Shown here: in pieces, positions 26,239-34,164 of the stretch | Layout of the letters: every line of letters begins with the position of its first letter | Numbering within the stretch: the stretch's first letter is position 1 | NCBI GenBank assembly: GCA_026002935.1 | Contig: BPGH01000001.1 | Location: forward strand, 1,785,965-1,849,964 | DNA: 64,000 nt | Direction of reading: 5' to 3' | From: Acidimicrobiia bacterium | GTDB taxonomy: Bacteria; Actinomycetota; Acidimicrobiia; IMCC26256; PALSA-610 | Made by a program: the position numbers and the translations under genes | The notes under the pieces: generated by a model | Seen by the model: the letters and a program-made list of their open reading frames with translations, nothing else | What the model was told of the DNA's origin: nothing | Databases searched by the model: none

Positions 26239-27495
26239 CTACTGCGTCGGGCCGATGATCATCCCGCCCGCGACGGTGTCGTTCGTCGCCTCGTCGACCA
26301 GTACGAACGAACCCGTCGAGCGGTTCCGCCGGTACTCGTCGTAGAAGAGCGGCACCGTCGTGCGCAGCGTCACCCGGCCGATCTCGTTGAGCGACAGCGA
26401 GGTGGCCGACTCGTCCCGGTGGAGCGTGTTCACGTCGAGGCGGTAGTGGAGGTCGCGCACGAGCGCCCGTGCCCAGCGGGTCGTGTGCTTGAGCGCGTAC
26501 TTGTTGCCCGGCGAGAGGGTGGTGCGCTCGCTGAACCAGCACACCATCGCCTCGATGTCCTGGCCGACGTTGGGCCTGTTGTTCGGGCGGCAGATCATGT
26601 CGCCGCGCCCGACGTCGAGGTCGTCGGCGAGCCGGATCGTGACCGACATCGGCGGCACGGCCTCGTCGACCGGCCCGTCGGCGGTGTCGATCGACTCGAT
26701 GGTGGAGCTGAACCCCGACGGCAGCACCACGACCTCGTCGCCGGTCTTGTACGTGCCGCTCGCGATCTGGCCGGCGTACCCGCGGTAGTCGTGGAACCGG
26801 TCGTCCCGCGGCCGGATCACGTACTGCACCGGGAACCGGCAGTCGATGAGGTTCCGGTCGGAGGCGATGTGCACCGACTCGAGGTGGTGCAGCAGCGACG
26901 TGCCGTCGTACCACGGCATGTTGGGGGAGCGCTCGACGACGTTGTCGCCCTTGAGCGCGGAGATCGGGACGAAGGCGAGGTCGCGCACGTCGAGCTTCGC
27001 GGCGAACTCGCGGAACTCGTCGGTGATCGCCCGGAAGACGGACTCCTCGTAGTCGACGAGGTCCATCTTGTTCACGCACAGCACGAGGTGGGGCACGCCG
27101 AGCAGCGACGCGAGGAACGCGTGACGCCGTGACTGCTCGACGATGCCCTTGCGGGCGTCGACGAGGATCAACGCCAGGTCGGCGGTCGACGCGCCCGTCA
27201 CCATGTTGCGGGTGTACTGGATGTGACCGGGCGTGTCCGCGATGATGAACTTCCGCCGCGGTGTCGCGAAGTAGCGGTACGCGACGTCGATGGTGATGCC
27301 CTGCTCGCGCTCGGCGCGCAGCCCGTCGGTGAGCAGCGCGAGGTTCACGCCCTCCTCGCCGCGCTGGCGCGACGAGTGCTCGAGCGCCTCGAGGGTGTCC
27401 TCGAAGATCTGCTTCGAGTCGTAGAGCAGCCGGCCGATCAGGGTGCTCTTGCCGTCGTCGACCGATCCCGCGGTCGCGAACCGGAGGAGTTCCAT
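26239..27495 (-). CDS. cysN: Sulfate adenylyltransferase subunit 1 (GTPase)
   Basis: 418 residues. The G-domain motifs are GSVDDGKSTLIGRLLYD (G1), DTPGHIQYTRNM (G3) and NKMDLVDY (G4), followed by the two beta-barrel domains of the EF-Tu-like superfamily. It hydrolyses GTP to drive CysD synthesis of APS from ATP and sulfate. The protein ends after the barrels, so there is no fused APS kinase (CysC). The ATG follows the cysD TAG with no gap (TAGATG), so the two subunits are translationally coupled. Confidence 0.95.
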   Translation of the reverse strand: MELLRFATAGSVDDGKSTLIGRLLYDSKQIFEDTLEALEHSSRQRGEEGVNLALLTDGLRAEREQGITIDVAYRYFATPRRKFIIADTPGHIQYTRNMVTGASTADLALILVDARKGIVEQSRRHAFLASLLGVPHLVLCVNKMDLVDYEESVFRAITDEFREFAAKLDVRDLAFVPISALKGDNVVERSPNMPWYDGTSLLHHLESVHIASDRNLIDCRFPVQYVIRPRDDRFHDYRGYAGQIASGTYKTGDEVVVLPSGFSSTIESIDTADGPVDEAVPPMSVTIRLADDLDVGRGDMICRPNNRPNVGQDIEAMVCWFSERTTLSPGNKYALKHTTRWARALVRDLHYRLDVNTLHRDESATSLSLNEIGRVTLRTTVPLFYDEYRRNRSTGSFVLVDEATNDTVAGGMIIGPTQ

Positions 27496-28401
27496 CTAGA
27501 AGTAGCCCTCCCGCTTGCGGTCCTCCATGGCCGCCTCGGAGAACTTGTCGTCCGCGCGGGTCGCGCCCCGCTCGGTGATCCGCGACGCGGCGACCTCGGC
27601 GATGATCTCGTCGAGCGTGACCGCCGTCGACTCGACCGCCGCGGTGCAGGTCGCGTCGCCGACGGTGCGGTAGCGCACCGTGGCCTCGAAGACCTCCTCG
27701 TGCTCGAGGGGCCGGAGGAAGTCCGTGACCGCCATCAGCATCCCGTCGCGGCGGAACACCGGCCGCCGGTGCGCGAAGTAGATCGACGGCAGCTCGATCT
27801 GCTCGTCGGCGATGTACTGCCAGATGTCGAGCTCGGTCCAGTTGGACAGCGGGAACACCCGGATGTGCTCGCCCTTGCGGTGCCGGCCGTTGTAGAGGTT
27901 CCACAGCTCGGGCCGCTGGTTCTTCGGGTCCCACTGGCCGAACTCGTCCCGGAACGAGAAGAAGCGTTCCTTCGCGCGCGCCTTCTCCTCGTCGCGGCGC
28001 GCGCCGCCCATGACGGCGTCGAACCCGTGCTCCTCGATCGCGTCGAGCAGCGTCGTGGTCTGCAGCCGGTTGCGGGACGCCCGCGGGCCGGTGTCCTCGA
28101 CCACCCGGCCACGGTCGATCGACTCCTGCACGGACGCGACCACGAGCCGGACGCCGAGCCGCTCCACGACCGAATCGCGGAACTGGAGGACCTCGGGGAA
28201 GTTGTGCCCGGTATCGACGTGCATCACCGGGAAGGGGAGCTTCGCCGGCCAGAACGCCTTCTTCGCGACGTGCAACATCACGACGCTGTCCTTGCCGCCG
28301 GAGAAGAGCAGCACCGGCCGCTCGAACTCCGCCGCCACCTCGCGGATGAGGTGGATCGACTCGGCTTCGAGGGCGTCGAGGTGGGAGATCAGCCGCTGCA
28401 T
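27496..28401 (-). CDS. cysD: Sulfate adenylyltransferase subunit 2
   Basis: 301 residues, the normal length. The ATP-pyrophosphatase loop LLFSGGKDSVVMLHVAKKAF is present, with HVDTGHNFPEVLQFRD and FPLSNWTELDIWQYI further on. The C-terminus ends in AAMEDRKREGYF, as expected for CysD. With CysN it adenylates sulfate to APS in the cytoplasm. It sits between cysH (22-bp gap) and cysN (no gap). Confidence 0.95.
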   Translation of the reverse strand: MQRLISHLDALEAESIHLIREVAAEFERPVLLFSGGKDSVVMLHVAKKAFWPAKLPFPVMHVDTGHNFPEVLQFRDSVVERLGVRLVVASVQESIDRGRVVEDTGPRASRNRLQTTTLLDAIEEHGFDAVMGGARRDEEKARAKERFFSFRDEFGQWDPKNQRPELWNLYNGRHRKGEHIRVFPLSNWTELDIWQYIADEQIELPSIYFAHRRPVFRRDGMLMAVTDFLRPLEHEEVFEATVRYRTVGDATCTAAVESTAVTLDEIIAEVAASRITERGATRADDKFSEAAMEDRKREGYF

Positions 28402-28423
28402 GGTGCGGCAATCGTAGGAAGTG

Positions 28424-29134
28424 TCAGGGCTGCGGCCAACCGTGGAGCCCGCATTCGGTCTTTCCGGTCGCGGTCCACCGGCCCGAGCGCGGGTCCTCGC
28501 CGGGGGCGACCGGACGCGTGCACGGCCAGCAGCCGATGGAGGGGTACCCGTGCGCGACCAGCGGGTGGTCGAGGAGGCGGTGGTCGCGCTTGTACGTCGC
28601 CACGTCCTCGTCGGACCACGGCGCGAGCGGGTTCACCTTCACGATGCCGCGGCCGACGTCGAGGTGGACGATCTGCGCGTTGGCGCGCGACGGGGACTCC
28701 GAGCGGCGGATCCCCGACATCCACGCCTTCTTGCCCGCGAGGGCCCGGGCGAGCGGCTCGACCTTGCGCATCGCGCAGCACTCGTCGGTGTCGGTCTGCC
28801 ACAGGTCGTCGGGCGGTACGAGCGGCGTCATCACCGTGAGGTTGAGGTCGTAGCGCTCGCGGATCCGGTCGACGTACCAGAGCGTCTCGGCGAAGTGGTA
28901 CTGCGTGTCGAGGAACACGACCTCGATCTCGGGCACCGCCTTCACCGCGATGTCGATCAGCACGCAGTCCTGGAACGACGCGGCCAGCACGAGACCGTCG
29001 CCGAAGCGGTCGTGGGCCCACTTCACGGCGGCGGACGCCGGCTTGCGCTCCAGCTCGGCGGAGACGCGCGCGAGCTCGTCCAGGTCGACGTCGACGAGCG
29101 GGCGGGCGTGCACGGTGGGGTCGAGCGCCGTCAT
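28424..29134 (-). CDS. cysH: APS reductase, [4Fe-4S] type
   Basis: 236 residues; ATG overlaps the sulfite reductase stop (ATGA). The adenylyl-sulfate binding fold begins VLAASFQDCVLIDIA. The iron-sulfur cysteines are C119-C120 (TDECCAMRKVEP) and C202/C205 (GCWPCTRP), and the catalytic cysteine is C228 (TECGLHGW). The CC...CxxC set marks an enzyme that reduces APS rather than PAPS, consistent with no cysC in the operon. It produces sulfite and AMP using a thiol reductant such as thioredoxin. Confidence 0.93.
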   Translation of the reverse strand: MTALDPTVHARPLVDVDLDELARVSAELERKPASAAVKWAHDRFGDGLVLAASFQDCVLIDIAVKAVPEIEVVFLDTQYHFAETLWYVDRIRERYDLNLTVMTPLVPPDDLWQTDTDECCAMRKVEPLARALAGKKAWMSGIRRSESPSRANAQIVHLDVGRGIVKVNPLAPWSDEDVATYKRDHRLLDHPLVAHGYPSIGCWPCTRPVAPGEDPRSGRWTATGKTECGLHGWPQP

Positions 29135-30930
29135 GTCGCCGCGCACTCCCCTTCGCCGACGTCGGCGACGTAGGGGCCCGTCTCGTCGTAGTCGACGTAG
29201 AAGTCGGGGGCGACGTCGGGCGCCGGGAACGCGTCGAGGTCGGCGACGGTGCCCGTGACCTCCTGCACGCCGCCGGTGCGCTCCATCCAGCGCGCGAACG
29301 TCTCGCCCGGCTCGCGCTCGGCCGCGTAGCGGCCGACGATGCGCACCACCGCCTCCGGCGCGGCCTTCGCCGGCAGCTTCGCGGACTTCGCCCCGAACTC
29401 GACCTGCATCTCGCCCAGCCGGCCGCCGAGCAGCATCTGGTAGCCGGGCGCCGCCCGCCCGTGCGCGCGCCGCTCGAGCCCGTAGAAGCCGATGTCGGAG
29501 ACGTGGTGCTGCCCGCAGCTGTTCGTGCAACCCGAGATGTTGATGCGGACGCCGCCGACCTCGGCGAGCCCGGCCTCCTCGAGCGCGTCGCCGATCGCCG
29601 ACGCGAGCCCCCGCGACTGCGTCACCGCGAGGTTGCACGTGTCGGCGCCGGGGCACGAGACCACGTCGCGGGCGAGCTCCGCGCCGGGCTCGGCCATCCC
29701 GATGGCGGCGAGCCGGTCGTGCAGCGCCCGCAGGTCGGCCTCGCGGACGTCGCGCAGCACGAAGTTCTGGCGGTTGGTGATCCGCACGTCGAGCCCGAGG
29801 TCGCGCTGGATGTCCGCCAGCGCACGGAACTGCTCGGCGGTCACGTCCCCGAGGCGCGCGTACGCGAAGGCCGAGATCGTCGGGCGCGCGGTGCCGCGCA
29901 CCACGTTCGCCTCGACCCACCGCTCGTAGGGGTCGCGGCCGCGCAGCTCGACCGGGACGGCGCCGCCGGGCGCCGGCGCCGCACCGGCGGGGTCGCCGCC
30001 GCCACCGGCGGGCGCGTCCCCGTGCTCGCGGACCACCTCGGGGATGCCCCCCGGCCAGTCCCTTGCGGCGCGCAGGTACCGGCGCTCCCGCAGGATCCGC
30101 TCGCGCAGCTCGTCGACGCCCATCGTGTCGACGAGCCACTTCATGCGCGCCCGGATCTTGTTGTCGCGGTTGCCGTAGTGGTCGAAGGTCCGCAACGCGG
30201 CGTAGATCGTCGGGAGGAGGTCCTCCTTGGGGGTGAACTCCTCGAGCGCCTGGGCCGGGTGCGGGTTGGCCCCGAGCCCCCCGGCGACGAACACGCGGAA
30301 CCCGGTCTCCTCGGTGCCGTCGGGCCGGGTGCGCGTGACCGCGACGACCCCGACGTCGTTGAACATGGCCTGGCCGCAGTCGGTCGCGCAGCCCGAGAAG
30401 TTGATCTTGAACTTGCGCGGCAGGCGCTGGGCGTACGGGTGCCGGACGAGGAACCGGTAGGTCGCCTCGGCCCACGGCGTGATGTCGAGCTTCTCCGCCG
30501 GGCACGCCCCGGCGAGCGGGCAGCCGACGACGTTGCGCACCGTGTCGCCGCACGCCTCGCGCGTCGTCATCCCGACCGACGCCAGCACGCGCAGCAGCTC
30601 GGGCGTCTGTTCGAGCTGCACGAAGTGGAACTGGACGTTCTGGCGGGTCGTGAGGTGGCCCCAGCCGCGCGAGTAGGTGTCGGCGACGTGGCCCAGCACC
30701 TCGAGCTGCTCGGGCGTGACGCGGCCGTAGGGGATCTTCACCCGCACCATCTGGTTGCGGCCCCCCTGGCGCTGGCCGTACACGCCGTGGTTGAGCCGGA
30801 ACACGCGGAACGGGTCCTCGTCGATCCGCCCGTCGAGGTAGTCGCGGACGGTGCGCTCGAAGATGTCGAGCTCGTCGGCGACGACCGGGTCGAGCGGGCG
30901 GGTGTGCAGTTGGCGGACGTCGATCGCCAT
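29131..30930 (-). CDS. Assimilatory (ferredoxin-type) sulfite/nitrite reductase
   Basis: 599 residues, with the tandem ferrodoxin-like plus siroheme fold. The siroheme/[4Fe-4S] cysteines are C426, C432, C468 and C472 (SCPGADTC ... SGCTNSCGQHH). A similar set also occurs in the N-terminal half: C137, C143, C181 and C185. It reduces sulfite to sulfide with electrons from ferredoxin. The operon partners favour sulfite over nitrite. The ATG has a GGAGGGG ribosome site close by that can be folded into a small hairpin (30933-30945). First long gene of the sulfate operon. Confidence 0.9.
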   Translation of the reverse strand: MAIDVRQLHTRPLDPVVADELDIFERTVRDYLDGRIDEDPFRVFRLNHGVYGQRQGGRNQMVRVKIPYGRVTPEQLEVLGHVADTYSRGWGHLTTRQNVQFHFVQLEQTPELLRVLASVGMTTREACGDTVRNVVGCPLAGACPAEKLDITPWAEATYRFLVRHPYAQRLPRKFKINFSGCATDCGQAMFNDVGVVAVTRTRPDGTEETGFRVFVAGGLGANPHPAQALEEFTPKEDLLPTIYAALRTFDHYGNRDNKIRARMKWLVDTMGVDELRERILRERRYLRAARDWPGGIPEVVREHGDAPAGGGGDPAGAAPAPGGAVPVELRGRDPYERWVEANVVRGTARPTISAFAYARLGDVTAEQFRALADIQRDLGLDVRITNRQNFVLRDVREADLRALHDRLAAIGMAEPGAELARDVVSCPGADTCNLAVTQSRGLASAIGDALEEAGLAEVGGVRINISGCTNSCGQHHVSDIGFYGLERRAHGRAAPGYQMLLGGRLGEMQVEFGAKSAKLPAKAAPEAVVRIVGRYAAEREPGETFARWMERTGGVQEVTGTVADLDAFPAPDVAPDFYVDYDETGPYVADVGEGECAAT

Positions 30931-30932
30931 GA

Positions 30933-30945
30933 ACCCCTCCGGGGT
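30933..30945 (-). promoter_or_regulatory. Small hairpin over the sulfite reductase ribosome site
   Basis: On the minus strand ACCCC-GGA-GGGGT forms a 5-bp stem whose right side is the GGAGGGG Shine-Dalgarno, ending 3 nt before the start codon region. It could limit initiation unless opened by ribosomes or alternative pairing. Confidence 0.35.
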
Positions 30946-30991
30946 CGGGTGCGGCGGGTGGCGGGGCGCGGGCGGCGGTGGCCGGGCGCGC

Positions 30992-31084
30992 TCAGCGGGC
31001 GGCGGCGCGACAGCGCTCGTCGCGCACCTCGTGCGGGGTGCGGCCCATCGAGATGCTGGCGGCGCCCCGGTCCCGCAGAATCAT
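30992..31084 (-). CDS. Putative 30-residue leader peptide of the sulfate operon
   Basis: ATG at 31084 to TGA at 30992 encodes 30 residues, ending EVRDERCRAAAR. One cysteine (codon 25) is encoded by TGT, a codon that should be rare at this GC content. The start lies 7 nt after a TACCCT -10 box, consistent with a leaderless message. The stop lies 61 nt before the sulfite reductase start. Short upstream ORFs with Cys codons control sulfur operons by ribosome-dependent attenuation in other actinobacteria. That this one does is inference from position, size and the Cys codon. Confidence 0.5.
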   Translation of the reverse strand: MILRDRGAASISMGRTPHEVRDERCRAAAR

Positions 31085-31091
31085 GACCGAA

Positions 31092-31121
31092 AGGGTAATG
31101 AATCGCGGCCCGAAATGCCAG
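31092..31121 (-). promoter_or_regulatory. Promoter of the sulfate-assimilation operon
   Basis: On the minus strand: -35 CTGGCA (31116-31121), an 18-bp spacer, and -10 TACCCT (31092-31097). The leader ATG begins 7 nt further on, so transcription would start at or within a base of the ATG. Confidence 0.5.
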
Positions 31122-31163
31122 CGGTCGGGTCGGATTTTCGCCGCCGCCGGTAGCCTCCCGGCG

Positions 31164-32927
31164 ATGCGCATGTCGGAGTGCTTCCTGCGGACGCTGCGCG
31201 ACGACCCGGCCGACGCCGAGGTCGACAGCCACCGGCTGCTCGTGCGGGCGGGCTACATCCGCCGGGTCGCGGCGGGCGTCTACGCGTGGCTGCCGCTGGG
31301 CCGGCGGGTCCTGCGCAAGGTCGAGCAGATCGTGCGCGAGGAGATGGACGCCGCCGGCGCCCAGGAGCTGCTGCTCCCGGTCGCCCAGCCGCTCGAGCTC
31401 TGGCAGCGCAGCGGGCGCGACGCCGCGTACGGGCCGCTGATGTTCCGCCTCGAGGACCGCAAGGGCAGCGGCTTCTGCCTGGCCCCCACCGCCGAGGAGG
31501 TCGTCACCGCGGTCGTCGCCCAGGAGTACACGTCGTACCGGGACCTGCCGGTCAACCTGTACCAGATCCACTGGAAGTACCGGGACGAGCTGCGGCCCCG
31601 CTTCGGGCTGCTGCGGTGCCGCGAGTTCCTGATGAAGGACGCGTACTCCTTCGACACCGACCTCGAGGGGCTGCGCGCCAGCTACCGGCGGATGTACGAC
31701 GCGTACCACCGGGTGTTCGAGCGGTGTGGGCTCACGTTCCGGCCCGTCGAGGCGCAGGCCGGCGAGATCGGTGGCGACGTCAACCACGAGTTCATGGCCG
31801 TCGCCGCGGTCGGCGAGGACGACTTCGTGTGGTGCCGGTCGTGCGACTACGCGGCCAACGTCGAGGCCGCACGCCGCGGCCACGCGTGGCACCACACCGA
31901 GGTGCCGGCCGCGGGTGCGCCCGCGCCGGCGGTCCCCGGGGGCGGCGCCGTGGACGCCCCGCCGATGGAGAAGGTGTACACGCCGGGCCTCCCCGGGATC
32001 GCGGGCGTCGCCGAGCACCTCGGCGTGGGGGAGGACGCGATGCTGAAGTGCATCGCGTTCGCCGTCGACGGCGAACTGGGCCTCGCGCTGGTGCCGGGCG
32101 ACCGCGAGGTGAGCGAGCACGCGCTCGCCGCCGCGCTCGCGCCACGCGCCGTGCGGCTGTTCGGCGACGACGACTTCGCGCGCCACCCCTCGCTGCCCAA
32201 GGGGTACATCGGCCCCCACTTCCCGGGCGCGGCGGTCGTCGTCGCGGACCACGCGGTCGCGCAGCCGCGCCCCTGGGCGACCGGCGCGAACGAGCCCGAC
32301 CACCACGTGCGCCACGCCGTGCTCGGGCGCGACTTCACCGTCGACGTGTGGACCGACCTCGTCACGGTGCGTCCCGGTGACCCGTGCCCCCGCTGCGGCG
32401 CCCCGTTGTCGGTGGACCGGGGCATCGAGGTGGGGCACGTGTTCCAGCTCGGCACGAAGTACTCGGAGGCCCTCGACGCGCGCTTCACCGACGAGCAGGG
32501 CGAGCAGCACCCGATGGTGATGGGTTGCTACGGCATCGGGATCTCCCGGGTCGTGGCGGCCGTCGTCGAGGAGCACCACGACGAGCACGGCATCGTGTGG
32601 CCGCCGGGCCTCGCGCCCTACGACGTGCACCTGGTCGCGGTGCCCGGCCGCGGCGAGCAGGCGGCGGCCGTCACCGCCGCCGCCGAGGGCCTGTACGCCG
32701 AGCTGCGGGCACTCGGCGTCGACGTCCTGTTCGACGACCGCGAGGCGAGCCCCGGGGTGAAGTTCGCCGACGCGGACCTGCTCGGGATGCCCGTGCAGGT
32801 GGTCGTCGGCGCCAAGGGCGTGGCGCGGGGGGTCGTCGAGCGCAAGCACCGCGCGACCGGCGAGCGCGACGAGCTGCCGCTCGCCGGCGCCGCGGCCGCC
32901 CTCGCCCCCGGCGGCCCGCGCCGGTGA
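31164..32927 (+). CDS. proS: Prolyl-tRNA synthetase
   Basis: 587 residues, bacterial class with the long editing insertion. Start ATG 31164 gives the usual beginning (MRMSECFLRTL); an ATG at 31170 is internal. Class II motifs: motif 2 in WKYRDELRPRFGLLRCREF, and motif 3 in CYGIGISRVVAA. The editing (INS) domain lies between, about residues 225-400, with LPKGYIGPHFPG and HHVRHAVLGRDF. The C-terminal anticodon domain follows. It charges tRNA-Pro in the cytoplasm and clears mischarged Ala-tRNA-Pro. Divergent from the sulfate operon; overlaps the DNA ligase gene by 4 nt. Confidence 0.96.
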   Translation: MRMSECFLRTLRDDPADAEVDSHRLLVRAGYIRRVAAGVYAWLPLGRRVLRKVEQIVREEMDAAGAQELLLPVAQPLELWQRSGRDAAYGPLMFRLEDRKGSGFCLAPTAEEVVTAVVAQEYTSYRDLPVNLYQIHWKYRDELRPRFGLLRCREFLMKDAYSFDTDLEGLRASYRRMYDAYHRVFERCGLTFRPVEAQAGEIGGDVNHEFMAVAAVGEDDFVWCRSCDYAANVEAARRGHAWHHTEVPAAGAPAPAVPGGGAVDAPPMEKVYTPGLPGIAGVAEHLGVGEDAMLKCIAFAVDGELGLALVPGDREVSEHALAAALAPRAVRLFGDDDFARHPSLPKGYIGPHFPGAAVVVADHAVAQPRPWATGANEPDHHVRHAVLGRDFTVDVWTDLVTVRPGDPCPRCGAPLSVDRGIEVGHVFQLGTKYSEALDARFTDEQGEQHPMVMGCYGIGISRVVAAVVEEHHDEHGIVWPPGLAPYDVHLVAVPGRGEQAAAVTAAAEGLYAELRALGVDVLFDDREASPGVKFADADLLGMPVQVVVGAKGVARGVVERKHRATGERDELPLAGAAAALAPGGPRR

Positions 32928-33997
32928 CGCTCCCGGTCCGGCCCCCGCTCGAACCCATGCTCGCCCGGCTCGCGCGCGACCTGCCGGCCGGCGAGGTCTC
33001 CTACGAGCCGAAGTGGGACGGCTTCCGCTGCATCGTGTTCCGCGACGGCGACGACCTGGAGCTGCAGAGCCGCAACCTGCGGCCGCTGCTGCGGTACTTC
33101 CCCGAGCTGCGCGAGCCGATGCTCGCCCGGCTGCCGCCGCGGGTGGTCCTCGACGGCGAGCTCGTCGTGGTCACCGAGCGCGGGCTCGACTTCGACGCGT
33201 TGCAGCTCCGCCAGCACCCCGCCGAGTCGCGCGTCCGGAGGCTCGCGGAGGAGATCCCCGCCGCGTACGTCGCGTTCGACCTGCTGGCGATCGGTGACGA
33301 GGCGCTGCTCGACGCCCCGTTCGCGGTGCGCCGCGCCCGCCTCGAGGAGCTGTTCGCCGGCGCGGGGCCGCCGCTGCACCTGACGCCCGCGACCCGCGAC
33401 CGGGCGCGGGCGGCCGACTGGTTCTCGCGCTTCGAGGGCGCGGGGTTCGACGGCGTGGTGGCGAAGCCGCTCGCGGACCCGTACCGCCCGGGCCAGCGCA
33501 CGATGGTCAAGGTCAAGCACGAGCGCACCGCCGACTGCGCCGTCGCCGGGTTCCGCCTCCACAAGGACGGCCGGGGCGTGGGCTCGCTGCTGTGCGGCCT
33601 GTTCGACGCCGCGGGCGTGCTCCACCACGTCGGGGTCGCGAGCGGCATGGCCGCCGGGGTGCGGGCCCGCCTGCTCGCCGAGGTCGGGCCCCTGCGGGCC
33701 GGCGCCCTCGACGGGCACCCCTGGCGGGACCGGGCCGGCGCGGCGGGGCCGGGCGCCGAGGGCGGCGGGCGGATGCCGGGCGGGCCCTCCCGCTGGAACG
33801 CCGGCAAGGACCTGTCGTGGGAGCCGCTGCGGGTGGAGCGCGTCGCCGAGGTCGCCTACGAGGGCCTGCTGAACGGCCGGTTCCGCCACAACGCCCGGTT
33901 CCGCCGCTGGCGGCCCGACAAGGAGCCCGCCGAGTGCACCTACGACCAGCTCGAGGCGGTCCCGCCGGCCGAGCTGCGGGAGCTGTTCGGCCGCTGA
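32924..33997 (+). CDS. ATP-dependent DNA ligase (LigC-like)
   Basis: 357 residues, GTG start overlapping the proS stop. The nucleotidyltransferase motif I is EPKWDGFR (adenylated lysine K30). Then come DGELVVVT (motif III region), FDGVVAKPL (motif IV) and MVKVKHERTADCAV (motif V), followed by an OB-fold. There are no polymerase or nuclease domains, so this is a stand-alone ligase of the actinobacterial LigC group, thought to join breaks in repair pathways. No ku gene is nearby. Confidence 0.88.
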   Translation: MTLPVRPPLEPMLARLARDLPAGEVSYEPKWDGFRCIVFRDGDDLELQSRNLRPLLRYFPELREPMLARLPPRVVLDGELVVVTERGLDFDALQLRQHPAESRVRRLAEEIPAAYVAFDLLAIGDEALLDAPFAVRRARLEELFAGAGPPLHLTPATRDRARAADWFSRFEGAGFDGVVAKPLADPYRPGQRTMVKVKHERTADCAVAGFRLHKDGRGVGSLLCGLFDAAGVLHHVGVASGMAAGVRARLLAEVGPLRAGALDGHPWRDRAGAAGPGAEGGGRMPGGPSRWNAGKDLSWEPLRVERVAEVAYEGLLNGRFRHNARFRRWRPDKEPAECTYDQLEAVPPAELRELFGR

Positions 33998-34020
33998 GCG
34001 GCCGGCGGCCCGGCGGTGCG

Positions 34021-34049
34021 CGCCCGCCCCCGCCCTGTTCGGGCGGGCG
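34021..34049. terminator. GC-rich hairpin after the ligase gene
   Basis: CGCCCGCCC (34021-34029) pairs with GGGCGGGCG (34041-34049) over an 11-nt loop. A shorter nested stem is also possible (34031-34035 with 34041-34045). No T-run follows. It may end proS-ligase transcription. Confidence 0.4.
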
Positions 34050-34057
34050 TCATCCTG

Positions 34058-34063
34058 TAGACT
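34058..34063 (+). promoter_or_regulatory. Candidate -10 box for the rimP-nusA operon
   Basis: TAGACT fits TAnnnT and lies about 100 nt upstream of rimP, which would give a leader RNA containing the attenuator hairpin. A convincing -35 is not visible; TGTTCG 16 bp upstream is weak. Confidence 0.35.
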
Positions 34064-34123
34064 CTCGCCGTTCGTATCCGTCTCGCCCCGGCCCGCGGTG
34101 CACCCGTGGGCACAGGGGCTGGA

Positions 34124-34148
34124 ACGTGGGCCCCGGCCCACGTTTTTT
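34124..34148 (+). terminator. Intrinsic terminator/attenuator in the rimP leader
   Basis: ACGTGGGCC (34124-34132) and GGCCCACGT (34135-34143) form a near-perfect stem, followed at once by six T residues (34143-34148). It ends 16 nt before the rimP GTG and just upstream of its GGGAGG ribosome site. The 5' arm sequence CGTGGGC also occurs at 34105-34111, so the 3' arm has an alternative partner. Its position inside the leader of a nusA operon suggests attenuation rather than simple termination. Confidence 0.6.
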
Positions 34149-34164
34149 CTTGCCGGGAGGTCGC

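Noticed and set aside
22285..31084. Horizontal transfer of the sulfate/nucleotide-sugar block
   Set aside because: Base composition and codon use look the same as in the flanking genes; no mobility genes or flanking repeats.
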